A stretch of DNA of 64,000 nucleotides from Myrica gale (taxonomy: Eukaryota > Streptophyta > Magnoliopsida > Fagales > Myricaceae), in contig OZ005619.1 of assembly GCA_963930655.1 (NCBI GenBank), positions 3,454,501 through 3,518,500 on the forward strand. The letters are read 5' to 3'. A program made the position numbers and the translations under genes. The first letter of the stretch is position 1. Every line of letters starts with the position of its first letter. The notes beneath the pieces were generated by a model. It had not been told where the DNA came from and did no database searches. It saw only the letters and a list, made by a program, of their open reading frames with translations. Below are positions 32,940 through 44,012 of this stretch, one piece after another.

Positions 32940-35500
32940 TTATGCAAAACAAAGCACTAAATTTTGCAAAAGAAAAGGCAACCAACGTCAGTGTTGTCTT
33001 TTTCCAGTGGATGTAAAGCTTTTGTGCGAGGAAGAGAGATCAGTTGTGTGTAACGTCTAGATTGTCTCCCACTAACTTGTGTTGGGTCGGCCGTCATCGA
33101 GACAATGCTTTGTGGGTTTGGCACGTCTGTATTAGGGCTTGCTCTGCCAACCCCTCTCTTTCTCCGTGATGTTTTTGTTATATTCCTTACATGCACAGAA
33201 AAATAAGAAACAAGTGTGCGTACCTCTGTGCTTGTTTTATTCCCCGGTCTGGATTCCCGTGGAGAAATTTTTGCTTTTTGTAAACGGGTCCATCATGAAC
33301 ACTGATCAGTCCCTCCATTATTTTATCTTTGCCACACTTGTTTTCATCCCTTCACTAACCTCTGCTCTCTCACAGCTCTTATCTCTCTCTCTCTCTAGAT
33401 CTCAGATCAAGATTGTCCACTGCACGTGAAAAGTGAATAGATTTAGTGCCACGAACGAGTTGTTTTAATAATCATTTGGGGTCTTCTTATGAATTCATGA
33501 TATCAAAAGTTTTGTCTGTATCACCTGTTACTTAATTCAAATATCTCAAATTGTTCTTTTGTGTTAATTTATTATTGAAGTAAAGCTAGTTTGTTTTGAA
33601 ATAACCTAGAAATAAGTAAAGCTTCTATTAGTCCATCAAAACAAAGAAGGGACCATAGTAATTCCGCATTATGTATTGATCTGCACACAAGCTGTACTGT
33701 AGGATTTTGTTTGTTACTTTTTATATTTCAAGTTTAATATAACATAATATAAAACCGTTCAATAGGCTTAAGAGACGTCATAACGTAATTATAAATGGGG
33801 AGGAGTGGGGGTGGAAAAAGGAAACAGAGCAAAAGAACCAATATTCCCAATTATCTAGAAGATCAGGCCGTCCAGATAAGCCCTAGCTAGCTGCTTCGTG
33901 GAAGCTGCATGCTGCTGTAATGTAGATAACTCCAAAAACAATTAATTAATTACTTGTTCAGATTGAAAAGGATGGTCAACTATCTCCTTTATAAAGTTGA
34001 TGATTTTTATGACACCGCTTGACTGATCATTTACTTTCGAGTTTACTAGCTAGCTTAGTGGGGTAGTTCATCATGGCTAAACACAAAACTAGAGGGTCAA
34101 TCGCTTTTTCCTGTTCTTCTTCATTTGATTAGACTTTAATGGATACCTTCCACGTAGTCGAGTTAGTGGAAGATCGATAAAAATTAGCCCTAAAATAGTA
34201 CTTCTGCAGTGTCATGCGCTAGCTAGCCTTGGAAAAATTGAAGCACTCCAGAAAGTCATGTTTTTCATGATGCCCAGTTTTCTACTGTCAGCTATACCTC
34301 ATCTTCGAAGAATCAAACTTATATTGTTATTCCCCAGGACATCTTTTTAATTTCTTTCCCTTTCCCGTACTGTGTGCATGTCTTGGTACCGCAGAGGATC
34401 GATGCTATTCTTTCTCCATTTTTAAGCTTCTCAAGCTCCAAAGACCAGTAACAAAGTACTGCACTGATCAGGAAATCCTAATACCAGTCGAGAGTATTAT
34501 ACTTAAGTTGTCCTTCTGAGTTGTGATTTAAGTTTTGCTTTTTTCTGTGGGCAAGACCATATGATGATGATGATCTTCTGGAGATTCACAAAAACCTAGC
34601 TAGGTCATTTTCTTGGGAGCTAATTATTCTTCCCAGCAGTTAATTTGCCTGTCCTATCGGAAACATTTTTCAACCTGAAATATCTCCCTGATGGGTACTA
34701 TTTATGATCAGGCCGCGTCGAGAGTATTCTTCTTCTCCCCAATAGTCATGATCATCAATTATTGTGATGCACCCAAAAGGTTAGTTGGATCGGCTGTGGA
34801 AAATATGCTTTTCTTCAATTATGAAGCGTGCGGGGATGGGTTAAATAATGAGAGACAAACAAAGAGGTCCAAACGGAATTAGGTTAAGAATGCAAGTGCA
34901 TTGACACCTTATAGGAAGCAGCTTTGGCCAGAGAAATCCATATGATGTGCTTCACATGAAATTATGTTTATGTCCCCTACGGGAAGCTTTGATTATGAAG
35001 GCCTTAATTATTAATTCATGGAAAGGAAGCTAAACATAATGTACCTCATTTTTGTTTGAATTAATTAATGGTAGATTCTTTTTCATGTATTTTTTCTGTT
35101 AGTTTGGCTTAGTTTTACTATTAATTATAAATAAGGTGACTATTTTAATGTAATTACGGTATTCTCTAAAGGATCTCCCGAGTCCTGTGACCTTTTTGTT
35201 GGAATTAATGGGCCGAGTATAGGCCCAGTAGAGGTTTCTAATTGGGCTGTAGTATATTAATCTCGCATACTTTTTCAGCCCAGAAAGTGCGCCTCTCGAA
35301 AAGATTTCTACATTTACGTCTGCAGGTGGGCTTATACTATTCATCCGTAATCGTCCCTATAGCAGTTGTTTAAGAATTAAGGGCTCAAACAATTGAAGAC
35401 ATCTTCTTCTTTTTTTTCTAGGCATTGAAAACATCTTATTAGATTGGATCAACGGTGTCAATTTTTATTTTTATTTTTTTTAAAAAAATCAGCATAAATT
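32940..35500. other. Intergenic, no gene recognised
   Basis: Contains a pyrimidine-rich patch (33360-33420) and several short open runs without family resemblance. I looked for known plant microRNA sequences and saw none. Confidence 0.4.
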
Positions 35501-35505
35501 TCACG

Positions 35506-35508
<3 letters not shown>

Positions 35509-35537
<29 letters not shown>
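35509..35537 (+). repeat. (AT)n microsatellite
   Basis: About fourteen at units. Simple repeat only. Confidence 0.9.
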
Positions 35538-35541
<4 letters not shown>

Positions 35542-35819
35542 CATCTCATAACTTTTTTTCCAAATATATTTTATTACTCTCTCACAATCCCCAAAATAAT
35601 ATATGTGAAATATTTTCTCTTGTGAAAACATCTTTTTAAATATGCTAGATATGGATACCTTTTAAATGAGTACATCTAATAATAATTGTTCACACCTAAG
35701 ACATCGGAAATCTATGAGTCTTCCTAAGGTTCGGCAGATGAGGATTTCTTATAATTTGTTGTTCGGTATAATTCGGAGAGATAGAGACACAATAGGTGGA
35801 TCTCATGGTAAGGTGTATA

Positions 35820-36225
35820 TTAGGGTAGAGCAGAACCGTACCGCAAACCGGACCGGACCGGTTTTGTGATTTTTATCAGATGAATCTGGTCCGGTCCGGA
35901 TCAGATTAATGCGGTCCGGTCCAGTCCAAGATTTTTAGAAACAGGTCCGGACCGGACCGCATTTCATATTTTTTTAAAAAATAAAATATATATTGCGCAT
36001 GTGAGCCTACTGCGCAGATGCCTCTGCTCAGTAACAGTCTAACAGAGCCTACGTGCAGTGAGGCATTAAAATAAAATAAAAAATGTTTTTATATTTTAAA
36101 AAAATAAAACTTGTCTGGACCACTTAAGTCATCCAGACCGAACTGCTTTCTACTTAACCGGACCGGACCGGAACACTTTTAAGTGGTCCCGTCCGGTCCT
36201 CTATATTAGTACGGACCACTTAAGT
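35820..36225. repeat. GGACCGG-rich repeat element, copy B
   Basis: Clusters of accggaccggaccgg, ctggtccggtccgg, gcggtccggtccag and ggtccggaccggacc flank an AT-rich core (about 35965-36110). The clusters resume as ccggaccggaccgga and cccgtccggtcc at the right. The phrase gaccacttaagtc occurs twice (about 36117 and 36215). The composition matches copies at 8.46 and 41.06 kb. The ends are not sharply defined. Confidence 0.55.
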
Positions 36226-36229
36226 CAAG

Positions 36230-37200
36230 AAGGCTCTTGCTGTTATGCCAGAAGAGACCAAAAGCCCAACTACCGTCGCCAGTTACAAGCATATAGCTTC
36301 GCCTATTGTCTTAGAAAAATCATCACAGAGAGGAGCACAAGCTTCTGATAAATCGGTGAGATAGCAAAAATGACAAAATATTGAATATCGATCGTGTAAT
36401 ATTTTCAATAAATGAAAAAAAGGTTACTTGAATTAACCTTTAGGTGATTACTGTGATCGTTTCAAAAGACGAGACTACCCACTTCGACCCAGTTGTTAGA
36501 GAAGGAAAATTAATATATTGCTTACCCCAAGACCGTTTTGAAGAAGTTTCTTTTATTGGTAGCGATTTCATGTAGGACAATGAAGAACATAAAGCATCCT
36601 CGACAATCTTATATCACAAAAAAGAAACACGGAGAACCAGAATTCATTTCTTTGCTGTCAAGTCATGTAAAAGATTCTTCCTTTATTATTTTTCATTTTG
36701 ATAATTTGTTGAGAATTAAATCTAGAGCCAACAACTTTGACGTTTGATGTCCAAAATGAGAGGAACGTTCCAACGGAACTCATAACTGTAGAGCGAAGAA
36801 CGAAAGAACACCAATCACACAAAAATCAAAATTTAACGCAGTTCGACAATTTTTCTAAGTCTACAAAGGAGATCATTTTGATTCCAACAAACTAATTTAT
36901 AACTCTCAACTCTCATAGTCACTCTCTGCAGTAGTACCTCTCTTTCTCACACTTTCACTCTATTAGTTTCACTTGTTGTACTTCGCACCACATTTGCGGT
37001 ATAGGAGAAATGAGACAGTGTAAACAAATCACACTTTTGTCAATATTTGCAACACCATGCAAATCTTGTCTTGCAGCTCATTTAATGAAGAGCATACTTG
37101 GGTTGTTGCATTTAATGAAGAGCATGCTTGTTGCAAGATTTGTTGGCTACAAATCTTGACTTGTTGGTATGGAACCTACTGAGCTTATAATAACTAGTGT
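36230..37200. other. Intergenic, no gene recognised
   Basis: AT-rich sequence with a short duplicated word tttaatgaagagcat near 37081 and 37111. No coding support. Confidence 0.45.
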
Positions 37201-37204
37201 ATTA

Positions 37205-37930
37205 GTTAGACTAAACTACACCGTTAGTCCCTAGAGTTTACATTTTTTTAGTTCAATTATTAGGATAAGTTGTCCTAAAATCCTTAAGGTAGGGATCCTT
37301 TCGCCAATTATTCCATCGGTCCATTTTACCAGTGGAAGTGCGGACGTGATTAACGGTAACAATACAAAATTAATAAAATGAGAAAAATATGTGGAAAATA
37401 CAAAAAAATAAAAAATAAAAAATGCTACAAAGAGGTGTGACCCTACACTTCTGAGCAAAATATAATAAAATAAACAAATAAATAGAAAATACGGAAGAAA
37501 GAGACAGAGATTGAAATAAATTGTAAAAATGCAAATCAAATGAGAAAATAAAGAAAAAATGAAAAAAACCTAAATCTCAAATCAAATACTTGAAAAAATT
37601 ATAAAAACTAAAAAAAATGATTTGAGGGTCATACCTTTTTAACATTTTTTTCCTTTTTTTAATATTTTTTGTATTTTTCTCATTTGATTTGCATTTTTAC
37701 AATTTATTACAAAATTTTTGTATGTTTCTTTCGTATTTTCCATTTATTTATTTAATTGATTATATTTTTTCAAGGAGCGAGGGTCATAACTCTTTGTAGC
37801 TTTTTTTTTTCAGTTTTAATTCCTTTTACATATTTTCCTCATTTAATTAATTTTAATAATTTTTTATTGTCATCTGTAGCCATGTTAGCTATTCTGCTAA
37901 TAAAGTGGACGACATAAGGACCAAGTTAAG
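37205..37930. repeat. Large foldback (inverted repeat), ~300-bp arms
   Basis: The left arm (about 37310-37560) and right arm (about 37655-37915) are reverse complements. The clearest matches are gctacaaagagg.gtgaccct against agggtcataactctttgtagc, and ttgtaaaaatgcaaatcaaa (extending into tgagaaaa) against ttttctca followed by tttgatttgcatttttacaa. A ~100-bp AT-rich loop lies between. A coding function is not apparent. Structure and AT content fit a foldback MITE. Confidence 0.75.
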
Positions 37931-37934
37931 AAAG

Positions 37935-39480
37935 AGTCTCTATTCAATAGATCTCTATAAGATAAAACTTACTCCATACACTAAACTAGAAAATTAAATG
38001 TATAAACCACGTGAACTAACAAATAATTTAGCATATCAGTGTTAAGGACTTACTCACAGGTGATAATATTCAAACTAATAGAGTTCATCTAAGAATGAAA
38101 ATCTGGTCATCCCATTACAGGTATTTTTTATCTTTTTAATTTATAATGCATTAGCATCCCATTCCGCATTATTGCGCTGCTCACTGGTGACAAGTGAGAG
38201 ACAACATACACGTGATCCTGTAAAGTTGGCTAAAGTATACGAACGCTCCGGTCGGGAGTACCTAAAACTTGACTATCCTGCGAAAATTGACAGGGTGCGT
38301 AGGACCTGAAATTATTGAGTTGAAAGGTATAATTTTTAAGAAAAATAGATAAGAGAGTTGAATTTTATATTATTTTATGTTATTTATATAGCCATATGCA
38401 TCTTATAATCTTTAAATTATAACATGCAAGGATAAAGCTAAGATTTGCCTAAGGCTGTTCAGTATGCTCAAAATAAACATAGTTAAAGTATAATAATATA
38501 CTCAAACTTGAGAAAGAAACAGTGTAAAAGTCAAAATTTCATTAACTATGTTTATTGAAATAGAAGTTCATTTAACGAATAAAAGTCATCAATTATCATA
38601 TAGTACTAAATAATATTCGTGCTGAATTCAATTAAAAATTTAAAATCTTCGAATAAAGGATACATAAATTATTGGTAAAAACATAAAACAATGTTAAATC
38701 TGGTCAAAATAATGCAGGCATGCATAATAACAGAGTAATAATATTTTAATTAGATAATAATAATTAAATATAATTATATTTTGAATTCTAATTTTGAAGT
38801 GGATTTGTTTGTGATCAAGTAAAAAAGTTTGTTATATTCTGAAGGTTGAGTATGAATTTAATTTGCAAGTTTAGAAAGACGATTAAAAGAACATCAAGAC
38901 AATAAGAAGGTAAATAGTAGAGAAGCGAGGTAAATAAGGGAAAAACTTTAAAAACACGAAGAGAGAAAAAAAAAAAAGTATTTCTTTTAAAAATTGGGAG
39001 CCCACTTCTCAATATCGTTATTCTCCATCAAAGATCTGATATCATGATATGGGCCATCCCATTACCCGCTGCAAGGGCCACCACGTGACCGTGATCCGAT
39101 CAGTGATCACTTTATGGAAACCGACAAAACGACATTGTTTTCTGTGTTTTGTACATTTCGGTGAAGTTTAAAGCAGATCCCGTGATTTCTGTCGTGCTTC
39201 TATTATTACGTGGTTCTACGCGATGTCAATAAGACCCTTCCAGCTAAGGCGAAAATACCGCTAACTTAAGGGTAGAATCGCCTTTTATATTGCCATAGAT
39301 CATTATTGCGGGGATATGTCAGTGATGCACGGACGTGCAGCCATGGGCAAGGGATGCCATTTTATAATACAAATATATGGTCCTTTTTAAAACTCTCCCT
39401 CGAGATGGACAATCTTGAGTGGGCGAGGGTCTGAACCGCAGCAAATCCTCGCCCATCTCGAGGGGTACTACCAGATAAAT
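37935..39480. other. Intergenic, no gene recognised
   Basis: AT-rich. A short inverted word pair (cctcgagatggac and cgcccatctcgaggg) flanks about 39397-39460, a possible small hairpin. Confidence 0.4.
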
Positions 39481-39484
39481 TATA

Positions 39485-39934
39485 AGCAAAATTATCGAAA
39501 CAGTTTACGTGGTTTCACGTTTTGACAAAATAGTCCCTGTGATTTTAAGTTGAACGTGTTAGTCTTTGTGGTCAGCAAGTTGTTGCAATGCAGTCCCTCT
39601 GTCAACCCACTTAACGGTCAAAGCTTCCAAGAGGACATTTTTGTTACATGATGCATACCTCAGGGACCAATTTATCAAAATGTGATACCACAGGGATCTA
39701 CAAATTAGTCTTTGTGGTATCACCTTTTGAAAAATTGGTCCCTGAGGTATGCATCATGTAACAAAAAAGTCCTCCCGATAGCTTTGACCGTTAAGTTGGT
39801 TGACAGAAATCTAACGGAAGAACTTTTTTGTTACATTATGCTTACCCCAGGGACTAATGTGTTCAAGTTGAAACCACATGGACTAATTTGTCAAAACGTG
39901 AAACCACATGAACTGTTTATGTACTTTACCCTAA
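39485..39934. repeat. Near-perfect foldback element, ~220-bp arms
   Basis: The left arm (from about 39504, gtttacgtggtttcacgttt) pairs with the right arm ending near 39920 (aaacgtgaaaccacatgaac). The centre is a tight hairpin: gatgcatacctcagggacca (39651-39670) faces tggtccctgaggtatgcatc with a loop of about a dozen bases at 39705. The 'agtccctgtggtttcac' phrases are typical of a widespread eudicot foldback type. Confidence 0.82.
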
Positions 39935-41048
39935 ATTATAAACATACAAAAACACAGGTTTATGTCGTGTTAAAAAATCATCTCAAAGTTGACAAAATAT
40001 AAACAATAAAAAGTTACTCAATCATGTAGATGAAATTACATATTCTCTCAGTTTTTTTTCATATTTCCTTTTAATTGTTGATAGTTTATTCACGAATAAA
40101 TAATAATAAAAATTATTAAAAGTGGTGATTTAGTGATGTGCGAGAATGTGTCAAGGATTCATAAATTGCTCCTAACGAAAGTTCGAACATAATAACCTCA
40201 ATATGTTCTGGTAGTTTATTTGCTATGTGAAATTTTTAATTTAAGTGGTAGTGTGTAACTTAACTTTATGATAATCTATCTCTTGAAACTTTTTTTGTTT
40301 AGAAAAAAAATAACAGAAAAAACTTAGAAAGTAAATAAATAACAAAAAGAAAAAGGATATACTGAATAAATATCTAATAGACCCTATGCGCAATCAATAG
40401 ATAATAAATAAAGCTAACTTTTACTTATTACGAATGCGTCGAGCAACTCTATAAGATCAGCACTAATTCCATTTTCGTAAAACACAAGGACCCAAAAAAA
40501 ATCAAGACAATAATTGGAAATATTTTATTTTTTATTTTTAGTGAAAATAGCTTGGAGAGAAGAGTTGAACTTTTAGAAAAAGGCTGTCCAGCGTGCAAAC
40601 GTGTTGCGGTACAACCACCCCTTCTCTCCACGTCTACTACTTGCCAAATGTTAGCAGGAGAAGAGAATCTTTATATTCTGTTGCAAAACAAGACGAAAAT
40701 CGTATCTCTTCGGGAGAAAAAGAATCGAGTCGGTAGTATTGGGAAGGTGAACTATCATGCAGAAGACGACAGCCTCGACAAAAGAAAGAAGAAAAAAACA
40801 ACATAGACCTGCAGCTGACAGATTTTCCTTTAGAAATAGAGTGAATTTGGTTGGAAGAAAATATAAAATAGAAAAACTAAACTGCGGACTGGGAAAAACT
40901 GCACAACTGTGTATATGGTTTTTTCTCACAGAAATCCTTAAAATTAAGTTTAAAAATTAGTATCGATAATTTAGCCTAAAAACTACAACATCTCAATAAC
41001 ATTTAATTGTTTTAACACGTGATCTTTGTGTGTCGAGTTTGGATAAAG

Positions 41049-41455
41049 TTAACCCATATTAAGACAGTACAACTGAAAATTCGGTTCCATTTTCGAACCG
41101 GAATGTGCTTATGTGGAGGACAGGACCGGATATATAAGTGGTCTAGTCTAGTCAAATGCGATCCTGACCTGTTTCATTTTTTTAGGTTAATTTCGAAAGG
41201 GAAAAGACATAAAAAATGAAAAGTTTAGTTTAAGTTAAAACTAAACTTTTTAAGTTTGTAATTTGTATTAAAAAATATTAAATACTTTTTTTATTTATAT
41301 TAATAAATTCAGTATGGTCCGGTCCGGACCGGTTTGTCAAAAGGTATGGACCGAATTTAAATATACAATACCGGACTGGATCCCAAATCCGATCTGATTT
41401 TACAGTCTGGTCTGGTCCGCGGTCCGATTTTATTCAATCCTAACCCATATTCAAA
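41049..41455. repeat. GGACCGG-rich repeat element, copy C
   Basis: From about aaattcggttccattttcga to ggtccgcggtccgattttat and tcaatccta. It contains tatggtccggtccggaccgg and taccggactggatccc around an AT core. The right end (ggtccgattttattcaatcc) matches the right end of copy A (ggtccgatttttttcagccc), supporting a shared element terminus. Confidence 0.58.
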
Positions 41456-41459
41456 ATGA

Positions 41460-42300
41460 CTGATTTGTTTGAGAGCGTGATGATAAACTCAAACACTCTA
41501 AACGAGCCCACATACTAATAAATATCAATTAACTCAGAATCTCGCTCGTACGTAATATAATTTGAACGCAGGAAATACGATTAGTTCAGAGTGGAACTTT
41601 GTTCTTCTAGCTACTGATCTTGCGCTTGAGACTTAAGAGCGAAGCGTGCAGCTTCGTGACGCGGAGAATTTTCTTGTGAGGTTTTCAATCGTAAGGAAAC
41701 TTTTATATTGCCTTTTGAATAATACGGAAACTTCTATTTTATTTTATAATGTTTGTAACCATCATTACTAACGAATCTCTGTCACATCTAAATGGAATAT
41801 TTGATCTCATGCACGTAATAACATATCCATGTAAATTTGAGCACCGTGTACGTGTTTTTTTTTTTTTTAAAAAAAAGCTTAATACAATGCTTTATATATA
41901 AAACTTGCATATGCCGAACCACTTTCACAAATTGAGTTAAATTTATTCATAGATATAAACGAAAAACAAGTACTTGACAAAATGTTTCGGTAATTTGTTA
42001 GATGCTGATCATTTTTTTAATTGTCTTTCTTTTTTCTATGGTTTATCTTCTTCTTTTTTGTTTTTTTATGCCAAATATTGGCTCCACCTCTGCAATATGA
42101 CGACAACCCTGCACGGCTGCACATGGCTAGCCCCCCCCCCCCCACTAGACTGACAATCCGAAGAAGTTTTTTTTTTTTTAATTACCATTACAGTCTCCAT
42201 GATATTTATTTTTAATAAGTCAATTTCTAGAGTTTAATTTTAAACTGGACGATCATATGTCTATTTTTTTATATATAATATGTCATAATATGATTTGTCC
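41460..42300. other. Intergenic, no gene recognised
   Basis: AT-rich with a T/A run at 41852-41877 and a C13 run at 42131-42143. No coding support. Confidence 0.45.
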
Positions 42301-42329
42301 AGTCTATTAAAATACACTAGTTATAGTCT

Positions 42330-42640
42330 CACTTAAGTCTATTAGCGCATTCAAAACCTCTGGCCCGCTCACATATGAGTTTGTCCCTCCAAGATTTCCC
42401 ACTTATATATTCAAAGAGTCTTAAGACTTGCAATGCTAATATTCTTAAGACTCTAATTCCTCCACGTATACATAGGCAAACACTCTCCTTTATATTTTCT
42501 TAAACTTTAATTACTCTTTTAATACCCAATTCTTCTGGAGATCTAACTTAGGTATCAGAGTCTCCGGATCCGATGTTGCCCCCTCTTCTTGTTCCCTTTC
42601 AGTTCTGATTAGCTCTGGCTATTGATGATTTTTGGCATCA
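42330..42640 (+). repeat. LTR-like remnant, related to the copy at 3940-4230
   Basis: Shares order and wording with 3940-4230 (see there): ctcacatatgagtttgtccc, gagtcttaagact, ataggcaaacactctcc, gagatctaacttaggtatca and gttgccccctcttcttg. It is followed by gatttttggcatcatcaat, which sits where gypsy elements have the LTR end and primer-binding site. Only this one end is present, so it is a solo or broken LTR. Confidence 0.5.
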
Positions 42641-42644
42641 TCAA

Positions 42645-43740
42645 TATATATAGGTGATTTTGCTCACAAAAAATTAGTCAATTGGTAGAAGACCGACATA
42701 TGTTAGGGGTTGAGATATCCATTTTCAAGGTAGAATAGTCTATCTTGTACACTTTCTAGTCCATTAGTGGGCTAAATTTTTATGGACGAAAGGACCTGTA
42801 TGTCTAAAAAACTTACTACAAGAACTGTCTTGTTCAAAATTTTATCCCAAATATTGATTTGTTAAAAATTAATACCACATAGACTATATCGGTATTAAGT
42901 TTTTTTATAACTAAATATCTGAGTTAATTCGCTCTGTGCAATCTTCTCATTTTATACAAACTAATTAGTAATTACCCGTTCAATCACCTTGAGAAGTAAC
43001 TCCAAAGAGGTGATATTACTTCATATATTTTGAACCTAAGAATTCAGAGGAGAAAGTAGACCGTCTAAGTTAGAAGTCTAAACTATTATGTCAATAATAA
43101 AAATAATAATAATAATTATTATTATTTTCATCACAGGTGGTAATTTTCCCCACAAAACAAATGCAACTGTAACCGTTATAATAGGTTGGTCATGAAATTA
43201 CTCTAGTTTAATGGGTTAGATCAACCATACTTTATCAACTTTAAATTCATGTCCAATTAGATGTATAGAACCTGAAAAAGTAACATTTTCTTAAAGTTAT
43301 AATCTTAAATATCTTTCAATTAAATACTATTAATTTCTTCCCGATAAACAAGGTGCGAAGAACAATACACCTTGTCGAATATTGTTGCTTTTTTTTTTCG
43401 TTATGATCCTTATTTCATGGTCACACAATTTTAACGGTTGAGATTTTGACAGCACGGTAATTGTTATCAATAATACCATCGCCAAATAATTGAAAGCAAC
43501 AAAATTTGCCGTCTGCATTCTGCTGAGCTTAAAAAGAAAAAGAAAACGTCGGTCGAAGAATCGGGAAAATTTGTTAATAAAGGGACAAAAGGAGGTAGAG
43601 CCTGGTGGGAGCCAGCGAATGACGTGGCCACGGCCCATTGGGCTAAAGTGGAAAAGCTAGATTCAGCTAGATTCTTTCTTCTCAACTTGGCCGTTCGCAG
43701 CTGCCCAGCTCTTTCTTTTTAAAAAAGCGCACACGGCCGT
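42645..43740. other. Intergenic upstream of the methyltransferase gene
   Basis: AT-rich to about 43540, then less so towards the promoter. A taa/tta run lies at 43098-43125. No gene was recognised. Confidence 0.5.
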
Positions 43741-43753
43741 TCTCGTTCTCTTC

Positions 43754-43760
43754 TATTAAA
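43754..43760 (+). promoter_or_regulatory. TATA-like box of the methyltransferase gene
   Basis: TATTAAA at 43754-43760 predicts transcription starting near 43785. That start would lie between an in-frame upstream ATG (43769) and the uORF ATG (43826). This supports the 25-codon reading of the uORF. Inference from spacing only. Confidence 0.45.
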
Positions 43761-43825
43761 GGCCCTGCATGCACCCGCCAAGAGTTCCATTCGCGTCACG
43801 GATAGAGAGAGAGAGACGTGGTCGA

Positions 43826-43903
43826 ATGCAGCAGAGAGGGAGAGCAGACAACCGCAGATCGAGGAGCTTTTCCAGATCCCGCATCGCCATTGAGGGTTGT
43901 TAG
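43826..43903 (+). CDS. Conserved-peptide uORF in the phosphoethanolamine methyltransferase leader (25 codons)
   Basis: The leader ORF encodes 25 residues beginning MQQRGRADNRR, with an SR-rich centre and the end RIAIEGC, then TAG. It stops 109 bases before the main ATG. Arabidopsis XPL1/NMT1 is known to carry a 25-residue leader peptide that lowers translation of the methyltransferase when phosphocholine is abundant. Length, place and neighbour all fit that peptide uORF. An upstream ATG at 43769 is in frame and would give a 44-codon version, but it probably lies before the transcription start. Confidence 0.8.
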   Translation: MQQRGRADNRRSRSFSRSRIAIEGC

Positions 43904-44012
43904 CCCCGGCATCCCATTTCCTCGCCTTTTCTCTCATTTCTACCTCACAACTCCCTCATTTCCCTCTCGTATTTTCCCTCGTGTTTTTGGTCCTCTCCAT
44001 TGCAATTCCACA

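Noticed and set aside
32744-33016. 90-codon ORF containing a RERERE run
   Set aside because: The run is the (GA)16 microsatellite. The flanks are unremarkable.
33880-33930. Possible miRNA-like hairpin around gaagctgcatgctgctg
   Set aside because: Only a short palindrome around gcatgc. No long foldback and no match to known plant miRNAs that I recall.
42655-42720. Second tRNA-like patch (agtcaattggtagaagacc)
   Set aside because: No acceptor stem or B box at tRNA spacing.
43769-43903. 44-codon version of the methyltransferase uORF
   Set aside because: Its ATG lies only 9 bases after the TATA-like box, so it is probably not transcribed. The 25-codon form fits the known peptide length.
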